Below are positions 1 through 7,846 of a stretch of DNA of 35,970 nucleotides, in pieces. Made by a program: the position numbers and the translations under genes. Numbering within the stretch: the first letter of the stretch is position 1; each line of letters begins with the position of its first letter. The notes under the pieces are model-generated. The model saw only the letters and a list, made by a program, of their open reading frames with translations. It did not search any database and had not been told where the DNA came from. The DNA lies in the NCBI GenBank assembly GCA_020354435.1, contig CP070646.1, forward strand, positions 1,720,834 through 1,756,803, read 5' to 3'. The DNA comes from Gammaproteobacteria bacterium (GTDB taxonomy: Bacteria > Pseudomonadota > Gammaproteobacteria > GCA-001735895).

Positions 1-240
1 CATGGTCGCCATCTGGCGCGCAAAGATTGCGATATCCGCCGGTTTAACCTTGTCCGCGCTGCCAAAAAGCGCTTTTGGCTTCTTTTTGACCTTGAGCGGA
101 TTGATGCCCTGCTTGCGCAGTTCATTTTTCGCCATGGCATCGCTCAGCGCGAATATTTCGCCCTTGACCTTGGCACCGCCACGGTTGGTACCCTCGTATA
201 GAAACTCGATTTTTTCTGCGGTTGCTGCTTTCGCTGCCAT
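1..240 (-). CDS. pilC: Type IV pilus inner-membrane platform protein PilC, N-terminal part (runs off the window)
   Basis: The first 80 codons of a minus-strand gene are present, and the reading frame is still open at base 1. The peptide begins MAAKAATAEKIEFLYEG and continues through a stretch typical of the PilC/GspF N-terminus (GEIFALSDAMAKNELRKQG, then VKKKPKALF and an IAIFARQMATM segment). PilC is the polytopic inner-membrane platform that couples the PilB and PilT motors to pilin assembly and disassembly. The ATG lies 3 bases after the pilB stop, and an AAGGA ribosome site sits about 7 bases upstream inside the end of pilB, so translation is probably coupled. The first T2SSF domain begins near the window edge, so nothing can be said about the rest of the protein. 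The assignment is strongly supported by its position after pilB. Confidence 0.93.
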   Translation of the reverse strand, partial: MAAKAATAEKIEFLYEGTNRGGAKVKGEIFALSDAMAKNELRKQGINPLKVKKKPKALFGSADKVKPADIAIFARQMATM

Positions 241-243
241 GAT

Positions 244-1950
244 TTAGTCCTTTGTAACGCGGTTTGCTTCTTCCAGGCTGATCAGGCCCTGTTTAACCTT
301 TTTTAATGCGGATCGGCGCAAATCGTCGACCCCTTCCTTTCGAGCCTGGTCGGCCAGATCGATTGAATTGGCGCCGGACATGATCAGGCGCCCCATTTCC
401 TCGGAGATCGTCATCACCTGGTAAATGCCGACCCGGCCCTTGTAGCCGTTGGTGCATTTATCGCATCCCACGGCCTTGTAAATCTTGAAATCCTCGTCCA
501 GATCTTCCTTGGTAAACCCTTCCTTGACTAGGACTGCCTTGGGTAGATCGTCCGGCGTCTTGCAGTCGCTGCACAGGCGCCGGCCGAGGCGCTGGGCGAT
601 GATCAGCGTGACCGAGGTAGCGATATTGAATGCCGGCACGCCCATGTTCATCAATCGTGTCAGCGTTTGCGGGCCATCGTTGGTATGCAGGGTCGATAAC
701 ACCAGGTGTCCGGTCTGTGCCGCCTTGATCGCGATACTCGCGGTCTCGAGGTCACGAATCTCGCCGACCATGATGACGTCCGGGTCTTGCCGCAGGAAGG
801 CCTTCAGCGCCTCGGCGAAGGTCAGGCCGACCTTGTCGTTGACGTTGACCTGGTTGATTCCCTCGAGGTTGATTTCCGCGGGATCCTCGGCGGTCGAGAT
901 ATTGGTCTCGGGCTTATTCAGGATGTTGAGGCCGGTATACAGCGAAACCGTCTTACCACTACCGGTGGGGCCGGTGACCAGGATCATGCCGTATGGATTG
1001 GCCAGCGCTTTGAGGTAAAGTTCTTTTTGTTCCGGCTCGTAGCCGAGCGCGTCGATACCGAGCTTGGCGCTGGAGGGGTCGAGAATACGCAACACGACCT
1101 TTTCGCCGAACAGGGTCGGGCAGGTATTGACACGAAAATCGATCGCGCGCTTCTTCGACAGCTTTAACTTGATGCGGCCGTCCTGCGGTACACGTCGTTC
1201 GGAGATGTCCATGCGTGACATGACCTTGACCCGCGCGGTCAGCTTGGCGGCGATATTCACCGGTGGCGAGGCCACTTCGCTGAGGATGCCGTCGATGCGG
1301 TAGCGAATGCGGTATTTCTTTTCGTAGGGTTCGAAATGAATGTCCGACGCGCCCTTGTTGATCGCATCGAGCAGAATCTTGTTGACGTACTTGACGACCG
1401 GTGCATCGTCAGCCTCGGCCGCGGTGGGCCCATCCTGTTCTTCTTCATCGGCGCCGATATCGAGATTTTCGAGATCGTCGTCGAGCATCTCGTCCATCGC
1501 CGTGTCCATCGCGCTGGCAGCTTTTTCGATGAGCTCGATCAGCTGATCTTCCTGCACCAGTACCGCCTCGGTGGAGAGGCCGGTGGCGAACTTGAATTCA
1601 TCCAGCGCCTGGGTATTGGTCGGGCTCGAGATCGCGATGAACAGCTTGTTACCGCGCTTGAACAGCGGCACCGCGTTGAGCTTGTTGATCAGTTTTTCCT
1701 CGACCAGGCCGAATGCGGCCATTTCGGTGTCCATGACGTCGAGATCGAACACCGGCAGGCCGAATTCCTGCGACGAGATCATCGCAATCACGGCGGAAGG
1801 CACGATTTTATTTTGAACGAGGTAGCTGGTGAGCTGGGTGCCGTCCTTGTTGGCCTTCTCGACTGCCTCCAGCGCGACGGCTTCGTCCAGATGGTTTTCC
1901 ATAACCAGTTTGCGGGCGATGCCGGTCAAATTCATGTTGGTTGCGGCCAT
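244..1950 (-). CDS. pilB: Type IV pilus assembly ATPase PilB
   Basis: This is the cytoplasmic hexameric ATPase that powers pilus extension. It has 568 residues, the usual PilB length. An N-terminal GspE/PilB regulatory domain covers roughly residues 1-150. It is followed by a very acidic spacer (about 155-182, DDDLENLDIGADEEEQD) and then the secretion ATPase core. The Walker A loop GPTGSGKT is at about 327-334, and the Asp box and Walker B region with LRQDPDVIMVGEIRD is at about 386-400. The His box contains LSTLHTNDG near 418-426. A tetracysteine zinc site is visible as CSDC near 460-463 and a second CDKC pair about 45 residues later. The gene lies downstream of pilA in the same direction, but a terminator and a 300-base gap separate them, so pilB-pilC is probably its own transcript. 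The ATG has only a weak ribosome site. The Lys and catalytic Glu residues are intact. Confidence 0.97.
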   Translation of the reverse strand: MAATNMNLTGIARKLVMENHLDEAVALEAVEKANKDGTQLTSYLVQNKIVPSAVIAMISSQEFGLPVFDLDVMDTEMAAFGLVEEKLINKLNAVPLFKRGNKLFIAISSPTNTQALDEFKFATGLSTEAVLVQEDQLIELIEKAASAMDTAMDEMLDDDLENLDIGADEEEQDGPTAAEADDAPVVKYVNKILLDAINKGASDIHFEPYEKKYRIRYRIDGILSEVASPPVNIAAKLTARVKVMSRMDISERRVPQDGRIKLKLSKKRAIDFRVNTCPTLFGEKVVLRILDPSSAKLGIDALGYEPEQKELYLKALANPYGMILVTGPTGSGKTVSLYTGLNILNKPETNISTAEDPAEINLEGINQVNVNDKVGLTFAEALKAFLRQDPDVIMVGEIRDLETASIAIKAAQTGHLVLSTLHTNDGPQTLTRLMNMGVPAFNIATSVTLIIAQRLGRRLCSDCKTPDDLPKAVLVKEGFTKEDLDEDFKIYKAVGCDKCTNGYKGRVGIYQVMTISEEMGRLIMSGANSIDLADQARKEGVDDLRRSALKKVKQGLISLEEANRVTKD

Positions 1951-1998
1951 AAGCAGTCTTTTTTCAGTGAAATCAGGAGTATTGCAAACTCAAAGTAT

Positions 1999-2026
1999 AT
2001 TATAGTTTCACGATATTTTTGCGAAA
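1999..2026 (-). promoter_or_regulatory. Possible sigma-70 promoter of pilBC
   Basis: On the minus strand a perfect -10 hexamer TATAAT (2004 to 1999) stands about 50 bases before the pilB ATG. The best -35 match, TTTCGC at 2026-2021 with a 16-base spacer, is poor. The region is AT-rich compared with the flanks. This is a weak call, based only on the -10 and its distance to the gene. Confidence 0.3.
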
Positions 2027-2168
2027 TCTGTCTATTAATTAAAGCACAATAATTCCCAAAGTCGATAAATTTCACCTGTGAACGATTTCTCAGTAAATCA
2101 GGTGCTTATCGGACAAGCTTAAATCAGTTTCTGAATAGCTTTCGCACGCTTCCCGGCGCCGGCGGGGC

Positions 2169-2315
2169 ATGCGGTACAAGGCGGGTTTGGAGCCGCTCCG
2201 CGGCGACGAAATCGAAGCCCTGAACGATGCGGCGGAGGCCGTCATCGAAGCGGTTAAAAAAGAAGGGGGCGAGACTTTCGGGTCTCGCCCCCTCCTGGTT
2301 CATTTAGCGAACTAA
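2169..2315 (+). pseudogene. Short coding-like fragment, 48 codons, origin unknown
   Basis: Between pilB and pilA the plus strand carries ATG plus 47 codons with protein-like composition, beginning MRYKAGLEPLRGDEIEALND and continuing as an acidic Ala/Glu helix (AAEAVIEAVKKEG). The helix part looks genuinely coding. The last third (from about residue 33) is simply the pilA terminator hairpin read through. I see no good ribosome site, and the frame upstream is blocked by a stop at 2136. It could be the tail of a lost gene left between the pilus genes, or a small protein. I do not recognise the family. Confidence 0.25.
2254..2292 (-). terminator. Rho-independent terminator of pilA
   Basis: An 11-bp perfect GC-rich stem (2265-2275 with 2282-2292) encloses a 6-base loop. 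On the minus strand it is followed by TTCTTTTTTAACC. It begins 40 bases after the pilA stop codon. A strong terminator here fits a highly expressed major pilin that is transcribed as a single gene ahead of the weaker pilBC genes. Confidence 0.9.
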
Positions 2316-2331
2316 ATGAGGTTTGACCAAA

Positions 2332-2784
2332 TTATCTGCATTCACCGGGCAGATATTGTGGCAGGATGGTGGTACCCGCGGCGGCATTGCATTCCCAGGT
2401 TATACTGCCTGCCAACCCGTCTACGAGCGCGGCGCCACCTATAAACGGCTGGAAAAACAACTGATCAGCACCGGCCAGCTGCGGCAAGAGGCTCATGTCG
2501 ACCTGAATAATACCGGTACCCCCAGCACAACTAGAACCGGCAATTTTGTCGGTCGGGTTACCCGCTAAACCGCCACAAAAATTGGCGACACCGTTCATGC
2601 CGTCGTCAGCGAATGCTTCGGATACGCCTATTTTGACCGCGCTAGCGGCAAGCACACCTTCTGAAACCTTGGCGCGAAGCGTGTAGTCCTGGTAGGCCGG
2701 CAGTGCTACCGCGGCCAGAATACCGATGATCGCAACCACGATCATCAATTCGATCAACGTAAAACCAGATTGTTGTTTCTTCAT
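2332..2784 (-). CDS. pilA: Type IVa major pilin PilA
   Basis: This is a 150-residue prepilin. The leader MKKQQSG ends in Gly7, followed by the class III signal [20 protein letters not shown]. PilD would therefore cut after Gly7 and methylate Phe8, and the conserved Glu5 of the mature chain is present (residue 12). The hydrophobic N-terminal helix continues as [16 protein letters not shown], a group I pilin signature. Four cysteines occur at about 70, 86, 132 and 149. The last pair (WEC and GEC near the C-terminus) would form the usual D-loop disulfide. The C-terminus ends only one residue after the last Cys. The gene stands between its own sigma-54 promoter and a strong terminator, with the regulators pilR and pilS just upstream. 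Confidence 0.97.
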   Translation of the reverse strand: MKKQQSGFTLIELMIVVAIIGILAAVALPAYQDYTLRAKVSEGVLAASAVKIGVSEAFADDGMNGVANFCGGLAGNPTDKIAGSSCAGGTGIIQVDMSLLPQLAGADQLFFQPFIGGAALVDGLAGSITWECNAAAGTTILPQYLPGECR

Positions 2785-2854
2785 TTTGAGTTTCCTCTTT
2801 TCATAAAAAAATCAAATTTGAAATCGGCAAGTGCCGTTCCATGGTGTATCAGTA

Positions 2855-2870
2855 TGCAATCGTGATGCCA
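2855..2870 (-). promoter_or_regulatory. Sigma-54 (-24/-12) promoter of pilA
   Basis: Read on the minus strand, the sequence is TGGCAT-N5-TTGCA. The invariant GG and GC doublets are exactly 10 bases apart, matching the RpoN consensus TGGCAC-N5-TTGCA at all but one position. It lies about 71 bases upstream of the pilA start. Sigma-54 control of pilA by PilR is established in Pseudomonas, and the pilR and pilS genes adjoin it here, so this is a confident functional call. Confidence 0.9.
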
Positions 2871-2955
2871 ACCCGGTAAATTATTAAAAAATATATATAA
2901 AACAATAACTTATTTTTTTTGAAATCGAGCGGAAAGGGATCGGCGTGGAAATTGT

Positions 2956-3000
2956 TTGACAAATTTGTCAAGTTTTTACGCGAATTGTCAGATAGTGTCC
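2956..3000 (-). promoter_or_regulatory. Candidate PilR upstream activating sites
   Basis: A perfect 16-bp palindrome TTGACAAATTTGTCAA lies at 2956-2971. The half-site TTGTCA recurs at 2985-2990, and a related GTGTCC is at 2995-3000. The half-sites start at 2965, 2985 and 2995, spacings of 20 and 10 bases, so they fall on one face of the helix. They lie 86-130 bases upstream of the -24 element, the normal place for a sigma-54 enhancer, and PilR of Pseudomonas binds tandem TGTC-type sites. The assignment to PilR is inferred. Confidence 0.6.
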
Positions 3001-3015
3001 CGGATGCCGCCCGGA

Positions 3016-4347
3016 TCAGTCGTTTTTCAACTTCAGTTTGTCGATGCGATAGCGCAACTGGCGCAACGTCAGTCCCAGCGCACGCGCGGTTGCGGATTGG
3101 TTCCAGCGGTTATCCTCGAGCGCACTGATGATTTGCTCCTTCTCCAGGTTTTGCGTCATTTCGCCGAGGCTCGGTGTTTCGCCGCCGTTGTCCGCGGCAA
3201 TCTCCGGTAGCTGCAGGTCATCGACCTCGATGGTTTCGTTTTCGCACAACGCCAGCGCCCGTTCGAGAATATTTTCCAGTTCGCGCACGTTGCCGGGAAA
3301 AGGGTAGGCCTGCAACGCGCTCAGGGCTTTGTCGCTGATCGCGATATTGCTGCGGTTGAGAAAGTTATGTTTCTGGATCAGGTAGTCGGCCAGTTGTGCA
3401 ATATCGTCGGTGCGCTCTAAAAGTGTCGGCACGGTGACCCCGATGACATTGATTCGGTAGTAGAGGTCCTGGCGGAAACTGCCGTCGGCCACCATCGCGT
3501 CGAGATCCTTGTGCGAGGCACTGATGATACGCACGTCGATCGGTTCTTCCTGCTGTGCACCGACCGCGCGAATCGATTTTTCCTGGATCACGCGCAGCAG
3601 CTTGACCTGCATCGCCAGCGGCAGATCGGCGATTTCGTCGAGGAACAGTGTGCCGCCGTTGGCCGCCTTGAACAGGCCTTCGTTGTCGCTGGTGGCGCCG
3701 GTGAAGCTGCCCTTGAGGTGGCCGAAAAACTCGCTCTCCATCAATTCGGACGGGATCGCGCCACAGTTGACCGCGACGAAGGCAGCGCCGGCGCGCGAGC
3801 CCTGCAGGTGTATCTGGCGCGCGACCAGTTCCTTGCCGGTGCCGGATGCGCCGCGGATGAACACCGGCGCCTGGCTGCGCGCGAACTTGGCGATCGAGCG
3901 TTTCAGCTCCTGCATGACTGCGGAATCACCGATGATTTGATAACGGGTGTCTGCCGGGTCACCGGCAACCTGGGGCGAACTCGGCAGGGTTAACGCCTTA
4001 TCTACCAGGTTGCGCAGGGTTTCCAGCGATACCGGCTTGGAAACGAAATCGAAGGCGCCGCACTTCATCGCCTTGATTGCAAGGTCGATACTGCCGTGGG
4101 CGGTGATTACCGCGGTCGGCGTATTCGGGCAATGCTGCTGAATGTGTTCGACCAGTGCGATTCCGTCGCCATCGGGCAGTTTCATATCGGTCAGGCACAG
4201 GTCGAATGCCTCGTCGTGCAGCATGCGCGTGGCGTTGCTGTAGTCTTCGGCGCTGCGCGTCTCCAGTCCCATGCGCAGCAGCGTGATCTCGAGCAGTTCC
4301 CGGATATCGGGTTCATCGTCGACGATGAGTACGCGCTGCCTGCTCAT
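3016..4347 (-). CDS. pilR: Sigma-54-dependent response regulator PilR
   Basis: This is a 443-residue NtrC-family activator. The receiver domain (1-120) has acidic residues DDE at 10-12, the phospho-acceptor Asp54 in [11 protein letters not shown] and Lys104 in VSKP. The AAA+ domain has Walker A GASGTGKE at about 166-173, the sigma-54 contact loop as GSFTGA (213-218) and Walker [13 protein letters not shown] (about 231-242). A C-terminal Fis-type helix-turn-helix reads [26 protein letters not shown] in place of GAFTGA is the usual PilR variant and not a defect. The gene overlaps the end of pilS by four bases (ATGA), so the kinase and regulator are made together. Its likely main target is the pilA promoter located just downstream. 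Confidence 0.96.
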   Translation of the reverse strand: MSRQRVLIVDDEPDIRELLEITLLRMGLETRSAEDYSNATRMLHDEAFDLCLTDMKLPDGDGIALVEHIQQHCPNTPTAVITAHGSIDLAIKAMKCGAFDFVSKPVSLETLRNLVDKALTLPSSPQVAGDPADTRYQIIGDSAVMQELKRSIAKFARSQAPVFIRGASGTGKELVARQIHLQGSRAGAAFVAVNCGAIPSELMESEFFGHLKGSFTGATSDNEGLFKAANGGTLFLDEIADLPLAMQVKLLRVIQEKSIRAVGAQQEEPIDVRIISASHKDLDAMVADGSFRQDLYYRINVIGVTVPTLLERTDDIAQLADYLIQKHNFLNRSNIAISDKALSALQAYPFPGNVRELENILERALALCENETIEVDDLQLPEIAADNGGETPSLGEMTQNLEKEQIISALEDNRWNQSATARALGLTLRQLRYRIDKLKLKND

Positions 4348-5969
4348 CGATCTGCCCTGGTTTCCGCCAAAACCGCGAGCGAGGTTGCCTGCACGATAAA
4401 GCTGGTGCCACCATACTGGTTTGCCCGCGCCGTTATAAATGCGTTATTGAGCTCGCACAGTTGCCCGCAGATATACAGGCCGAGCCCCGAACCCTGGTGG
4501 CTGGTGGTGTAAAAAGGCTCGAATATCTGGTCCAGGATCTCGCTATCGATACCAGGCCCATGGTCGGCGACCTCGACGCAAAGCGGGTAAGCCTCGGTGC
4601 TGAAAACCCGTATGCCGATCGGCGACTCGGCTTCACCATGCACGACGGCGTTGGTACAGAGGTTGGTCAGAATCTGTGTCAGATGGCCGGTATCGAATAG
4701 TAGTATCGGGTGATCGGCCTCGATCTCGAGTTCGAACGATTCTGGTTCGGCCAGCCCCGACTGGCAAAAATCATCGATAAATCCGGGCAACCAGGTTGTC
4801 AGGTCGACCTGTTCCTTGACCGTCGGGCTCGAACGCGAGATTTTCAGAACATCCTCGATGATGTTGTTGATGCGCAAAGTATGCTGGTTGATGATTTCGA
4901 TCATGCGCCCATCGGCCTCGGAAAGCTCTTCGCTTTCATTCAGCAATTCGGAGGCATAGGAAATGGCACCCAGCGGATTTCTGATTTCGTGCGCAATACT
5001 TGCGGTCAAGTGACCGAGCGAGGCCAGCTTGGCCTGCTGCATGCTGTCACGGATCGAAGACACGTCATTGAGAAATATCAGAGTGTTGGGCTGCCCCTCG
5101 CTTTGTAACTCGCGAAAGCTGATCTGGATATTGTCGAGTCCCGCCTCGGACGGTAGCGCGCTCGAAGCATCGGCGCTGTTGCTGCGCCAGGCTTCGAGCG
5201 CGGCCAGCACCCTGGGGCAATCCTTTTGCAGGGAAATCGACTGGATATTGGCCAGGTGCAACATGTCGAGCGCGGCCTGGTTGATATGACGCACCTGATC
5301 GTTGCGGCTGAGCACGATAACCCCGGCCTGCAGGTTTTCGATAATTTCCTGGTTCAACGCCGACAGCAGCGCGACGTCGCGTTCGCGTTGCTGGATTAGT
5401 TGCTCGCTGCTGCGCACCCGCATTATCAGGTGGTGCGTGACGAAGGCCGTTGCGATCAGGCTTGCCCCGAGAATGCCGACCTGGGTCGAGGTGCCGGTGT
5501 ATCCCGCTATGTTGATCGCCGAATAGACGTGTTCGGCCAATAGCCCAAGCGATGCCAGCGACGCAAACAGTATCGCCAGGGCCTGCTCGGTGAGCAATCC
5601 CGATACCGCCACCGAAATAATCAGTAACATGCCGAGTCCGCTTGAAATACCGCCGCAGGCGTGCATCAGCAGAATGATAATGACCGTATCGCTGTATATC
5701 TGCAGCGTAACCTGGCTTTTAAATCCGCGTCGTTCGATCCATGCAGCGACGATCCAGACCATCGCCAGCAGCAGGAAGGCGAAGCTGGTCCAGGAATATA
5801 GCGACAGGTCGACGATATTAAGCAACGGTGACGGGCTGACGAAGCTCTGCGCAAAGAAAATCGCGGCCAGCCCGAGGCGATAGACGTTGAGCAGACGGAC
5901 CGATGTCCAGTTGGTCGTACGGGGCTTGTATCCGCTTGCGAACGGACTAGTGCTGATCAAGGTCGGCAT
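4344..5969 (-). CDS. pilS: Two-component sensor histidine kinase PilS
   Basis: This is the membrane kinase partner of PilR, 541 residues long. The N-terminal part (about 25-185) is very hydrophobic with about six membrane helices, as in Pseudomonas PilS, which senses the pool of pilin in the inner membrane. A PAS-like segment (about 205-305) follows. The HisKA motif LGHLTASIAHEIRNPLGA has the phospho-acceptor at His327. The HATPase domain has the N box LTNLCTNAVVHG, G1 box VADHGPGI, F box IFEPFYTT and G2 box GSGLGLYI. The ATG overlaps the last 23 bases of the upstream small gene, and an AGGA site is unusually close to it. All kinase motifs are intact. Confidence 0.95.
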   Translation of the reverse strand: MPTLISTSPFASGYKPRTTNWTSVRLLNVYRLGLAAIFFAQSFVSPSPLLNIVDLSLYSWTSFAFLLLAMVWIVAAWIERRGFKSQVTLQIYSDTVIIILLMHACGGISSGLGMLLIISVAVSGLLTEQALAILFASLASLGLLAEHVYSAINIAGYTGTSTQVGILGASLIATAFVTHHLIMRVRSSEQLIQQRERDVALLSALNQEIIENLQAGVIVLSRNDQVRHINQAALDMLHLANIQSISLQKDCPRVLAALEAWRSNSADASSALPSEAGLDNIQISFRELQSEGQPNTLIFLNDVSSIRDSMQQAKLASLGHLTASIAHEIRNPLGAISYASELLNESEELSEADGRMIEIINQHTLRINNIIEDVLKISRSSPTVKEQVDLTTWLPGFIDDFCQSGLAEPESFELEIEADHPILLFDTGHLTQILTNLCTNAVVHGEAESPIGIRVFSTEAYPLCVEVADHGPGIDSEILDQIFEPFYTTSHQGSGLGLYICGQLCELNNAFITARANQYGGTSFIVQATSLAVLAETRADR

Positions 5970-6219
5970 GTTCCTGGCAGCAATAGGGCTCGTTGTTGAC
6001 CGTAACTAGCGATGACTCCGGCACGTGTACGCCGCAATACTTGCACTGGCGCATGTTTTCCTCACGGGTCGACTCCAGCTGCTCCGGCTCTGGATTTGCA
6101 CTGAAAAGGCGTTTCAGCAACCACAGCAGAATTGCGACGATTGCCAGTAAGATAATGATACGTATCAGGAACATGAAACCCGGGCTAGAAGCTGATTTAT
6201 ATTCGATCGGTAAGTCCAT
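5947..6219 (-). CDS. Small membrane protein with C-terminal zinc-finger-like motif (PP0621 family)
   Basis: A protein of 90 residues. A single membrane helix (about 18-36, LIRIIILLAIVAILLWLL) is followed by a short charged linker and a cytoplasmic CKYCGVHVPESS...PYCCQEH segment. Two CxxC/CC pairs with a nearby His suggest a small zinc knuckle. Proteins of this shape (PP0621 family) often precede pilS in gammaproteobacteria, and their function is unknown to me. The true start may be Met16 (base 6174), because a TATAAT hexamer lies directly in front of the first ATG and would place the transcript start inside codon 2. The gene end overlaps the pilS start by 23 bases, so the two are likely co-translated. 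Confidence 0.75.
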   Translation of the reverse strand: MDLPIEYKSASSPGFMFLIRIIILLAIVAILLWLLKRLFSANPEPEQLESTREENMRQCKYCGVHVPESSLVTVNNEPYCCQEHADLDQH

Positions 6220-6386
6220 GATTATAGCGATAAAAGAACAAAACGTATGTAATTGTTGTTAACGGAAAACCATGGAACAGGCAGATTGGGCGCACGCAAG
6301 CTGCCGGCAGACCTGCAGCGATAGGCCGATTAAATGGCCTCCGGTTCGCTCGGATTTCGATGGCTGCAAAAAAATCAAATGGTGAC

Positions 6387-6415
6387 TTGCTGAACCGAAA
6401 AAACGTCCCTATACT
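6387..6415 (+). promoter_or_regulatory. Sigma-70 promoter of dksA
   Basis: TTGCTG (6387-6392) and TATACT (6410-6415) are separated by exactly 17 bases. The region just after the -10 is GCCCGCC, a GC-rich discriminator of the kind found at promoters that ppGpp and DksA repress. This would allow DksA to limit its own expression, but that is inferred from sequence only. Confidence 0.5.
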
Positions 6416-6458
6416 GCCCGCCTTTTATTGTTAATGGTCATCACTGGAGCCCGAATCA

Positions 6459-6875
6459 ATGACAATAGAATTGCCCGAAGGCTACAAGCCGTCTCCGAAA
6501 GAGGATTACATGTCTCCGATGCAGCTGGAGTACTTTCGCCAAAAGCTTCTGGCCTGGCGCAGCGAGCTTTTGCAGGAGTCGGAAAACACGATTTCACATC
6601 TCAAGGAGGAAAACTGGCAGGAACCGGATATTAACGACCGGGCTTCGCTGGAAACCGATGCGGCACTCGAATTGCGCACCCGCGACCGTTATCGCAAGCT
6701 GGTAAACAAGATCGACTCGGCGCTGGCACGGGTCGCGGACGGCACTTATGGTTACTGCGACGATACCGGCGAAGAGATCGGTTTGTTTCGCCTCGAAGCC
6801 AGGCCTATTGCCACGCTAACGGTAGAGGCACAGGAAAAACACGAGCGCCTGGAGAAGCAGCGACGCGACGATTGA
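6459..6875 (+). CDS. dksA: RNA polymerase-binding transcription factor DksA
   Basis: DksA inserts its coiled coil into the RNA polymerase secondary channel and potentiates ppGpp. The protein has 138 residues: an N-terminal segment ending MSPMQLEYFRQKL, a coiled coil with the acidic tip D57-I-N-D60-R-A62 (equivalent to the DxxDxA tip of E. coli DksA), and a C-terminal globular end (EEIGLFRLEARPIATL). Of the four zinc-ligand cysteines of E. coli DksA only Cys100 remains; the others are Thr103, Thr121 and Ala124. Such low-cysteine versions are known (DksA2 and many alphaproteobacterial DksA). A GGAG site lies 9 bases before the ATG. The gene is monocistronic, with its own promoter and terminator. 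Confidence 0.93.
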   Translation: MTIELPEGYKPSPKEDYMSPMQLEYFRQKLLAWRSELLQESENTISHLKEENWQEPDINDRASLETDAALELRTRDRYRKLVNKIDSALARVADGTYGYCDDTGEEIGLFRLEARPIATLTVEAQEKHERLEKQRRDD

Positions 6876-6906
6876 TTGCATCGTCCTGGGTTCATCAAGC
6901 AGATAG

Positions 6907-6936
6907 CGGCCTGAGATTCTCAGGCCGTTTTCGTTT
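6907..6936 (+). terminator. Rho-independent terminator of dksA
   Basis: A 9-bp perfect stem CGGCCTGAG/CTCAGGCCG with a 3-base loop (ATT) is followed by TTTTCGTTT on the plus strand. It sits 31 bases after the dksA stop. Its distal arm and T-tract extend into the last codons of the convergent 5'-nucleotidase gene. Confidence 0.88.
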
Positions 6937-7846
6937 CATCCTCGCGATGCGGCACGCGTGCCGTCGGCACCACGCGTGCGGCGCCTTCGCAGTGCTGATG
7001 CTGGTCGTCGAAGAAAATATGCGGGCAAAAGGATTCCAGAATCTTGTCCTTCGGCACGCCGCCGAGAAAAAAGGTTTCGTCGATACGCACGTTCCAGGTC
7101 CTTAGCGTGCGAATGACTCTTTCATGGGCGGGGCTGTTACGCGCGGTAACCAGTGCCGTACGAATCGGCGGTTGACCCTGGCTGATTTTGTTATCCAGAT
7201 CGAACTGCAGGAAAGACAGGGTTTTCAGCAGCTTGGCGAAAGGACCTTCCGGCAGCGGTTGCTGCGCGTTTTCCTTTTCGTGTTCGATGAAGGCTTCCAG
7301 CCCCTGCTGCTGGTATATCATTTCCGATTCCTTGGAAAACAGCACCGCATCGCCATCGAAAGCGATCCTGATCTGCTGCAACGGATCGGCGCGATTGTGG
7401 CCCGGTCCATCGTAAATCAGACCGGCGGCCACGTCCGATTCGACCGCCGCCTGCACGTCCTCTTCGGTGGCTGAAAGAAACAGGTCGACGTCGAAAGCGT
7501 TAAGATACTTGGCCACGGGTTCTCCGCCGGTGAAGGCCGCACGCGTGATATCGAGGTTGTAATAGTCGATCGAGTTCGAAATGCGCAGGCTGGTATCGGC
7601 CGAATTGCGCGAGACGATGACGACCTCGGTCCGACGCACGCCGGATTCGATATCGTTGATGCGCAGTATCGCCTCGATCAGGGAAAAACCGGTGCCGGGT
7701 TTGAGGACGTCGTTTTCGTGTTCCAGCTGGTAACTGCAATAGGCTTCCAGCCCCTCGCTTTCGTAAATCTCGTTTTCGTAAGAAAGGTCGAACAGTGCGC
7801 GTGAAGAGACGCCGATTACCAGGTAATTGCTGAGGTCGTAAGGCAT
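6920..7846 (-). CDS. Cytosolic 5'-nucleotidase (PF06189 type)
   Basis: A protein of 308 residues with the layout of the bacterial members of the animal NT5C1-like 5'-nucleotidase family. The N-terminal VIGVSSRALFDLSYEN contains the nucleophile-type Asp. KPGTGFSLIEAILRIN follows, then EVVIVSRNSADTSLRISNS, ITRAAFTGG, and finally RTALVTARNSPAHERVIRTL and FFLGGVPKDKILESFCPHIFFDDQ. These are the HAD-like phosphatase elements of the family. The enzyme would dephosphorylate nucleoside monophosphates in the cytoplasm; the exact substrate cannot be read from the sequence. Its ATG overlaps the argA stop (TGATG), so it is translationally coupled to argA. No signal peptide is present. Confidence 0.88.
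   Translation of the reverse strand: MPYDLSNYLVIGVSSRALFDLSYENEIYESEGLEAYCSYQLEHENDVLKPGTGFSLIEAILRINDIESGVRRTEVVIVSRNSADTSLRISNSIDYYNLDITRAAFTGGEPVAKYLNAFDVDLFLSATEEDVQAAVESDVAAGLIYDGPGHNRADPLQQIRIAFDGDAVLFSKESEMIYQQQGLEAFIEHEKENAQQPLPEGPFAKLLKTLSFLQFDLDNKISQGQPPIRTALVTARNSPAHERVIRTLRTWNVRIDETFFLGGVPKDKILESFCPHIFFDDQHQHCEGAARVVPTARVPHREDETKTA

Noticed and set aside
6325..6342. AGGCC/GGCCT small palindrome upstream of dksA
   Set aside because: Five-base arms with an 8-base loop are expected by chance and have no T-run.
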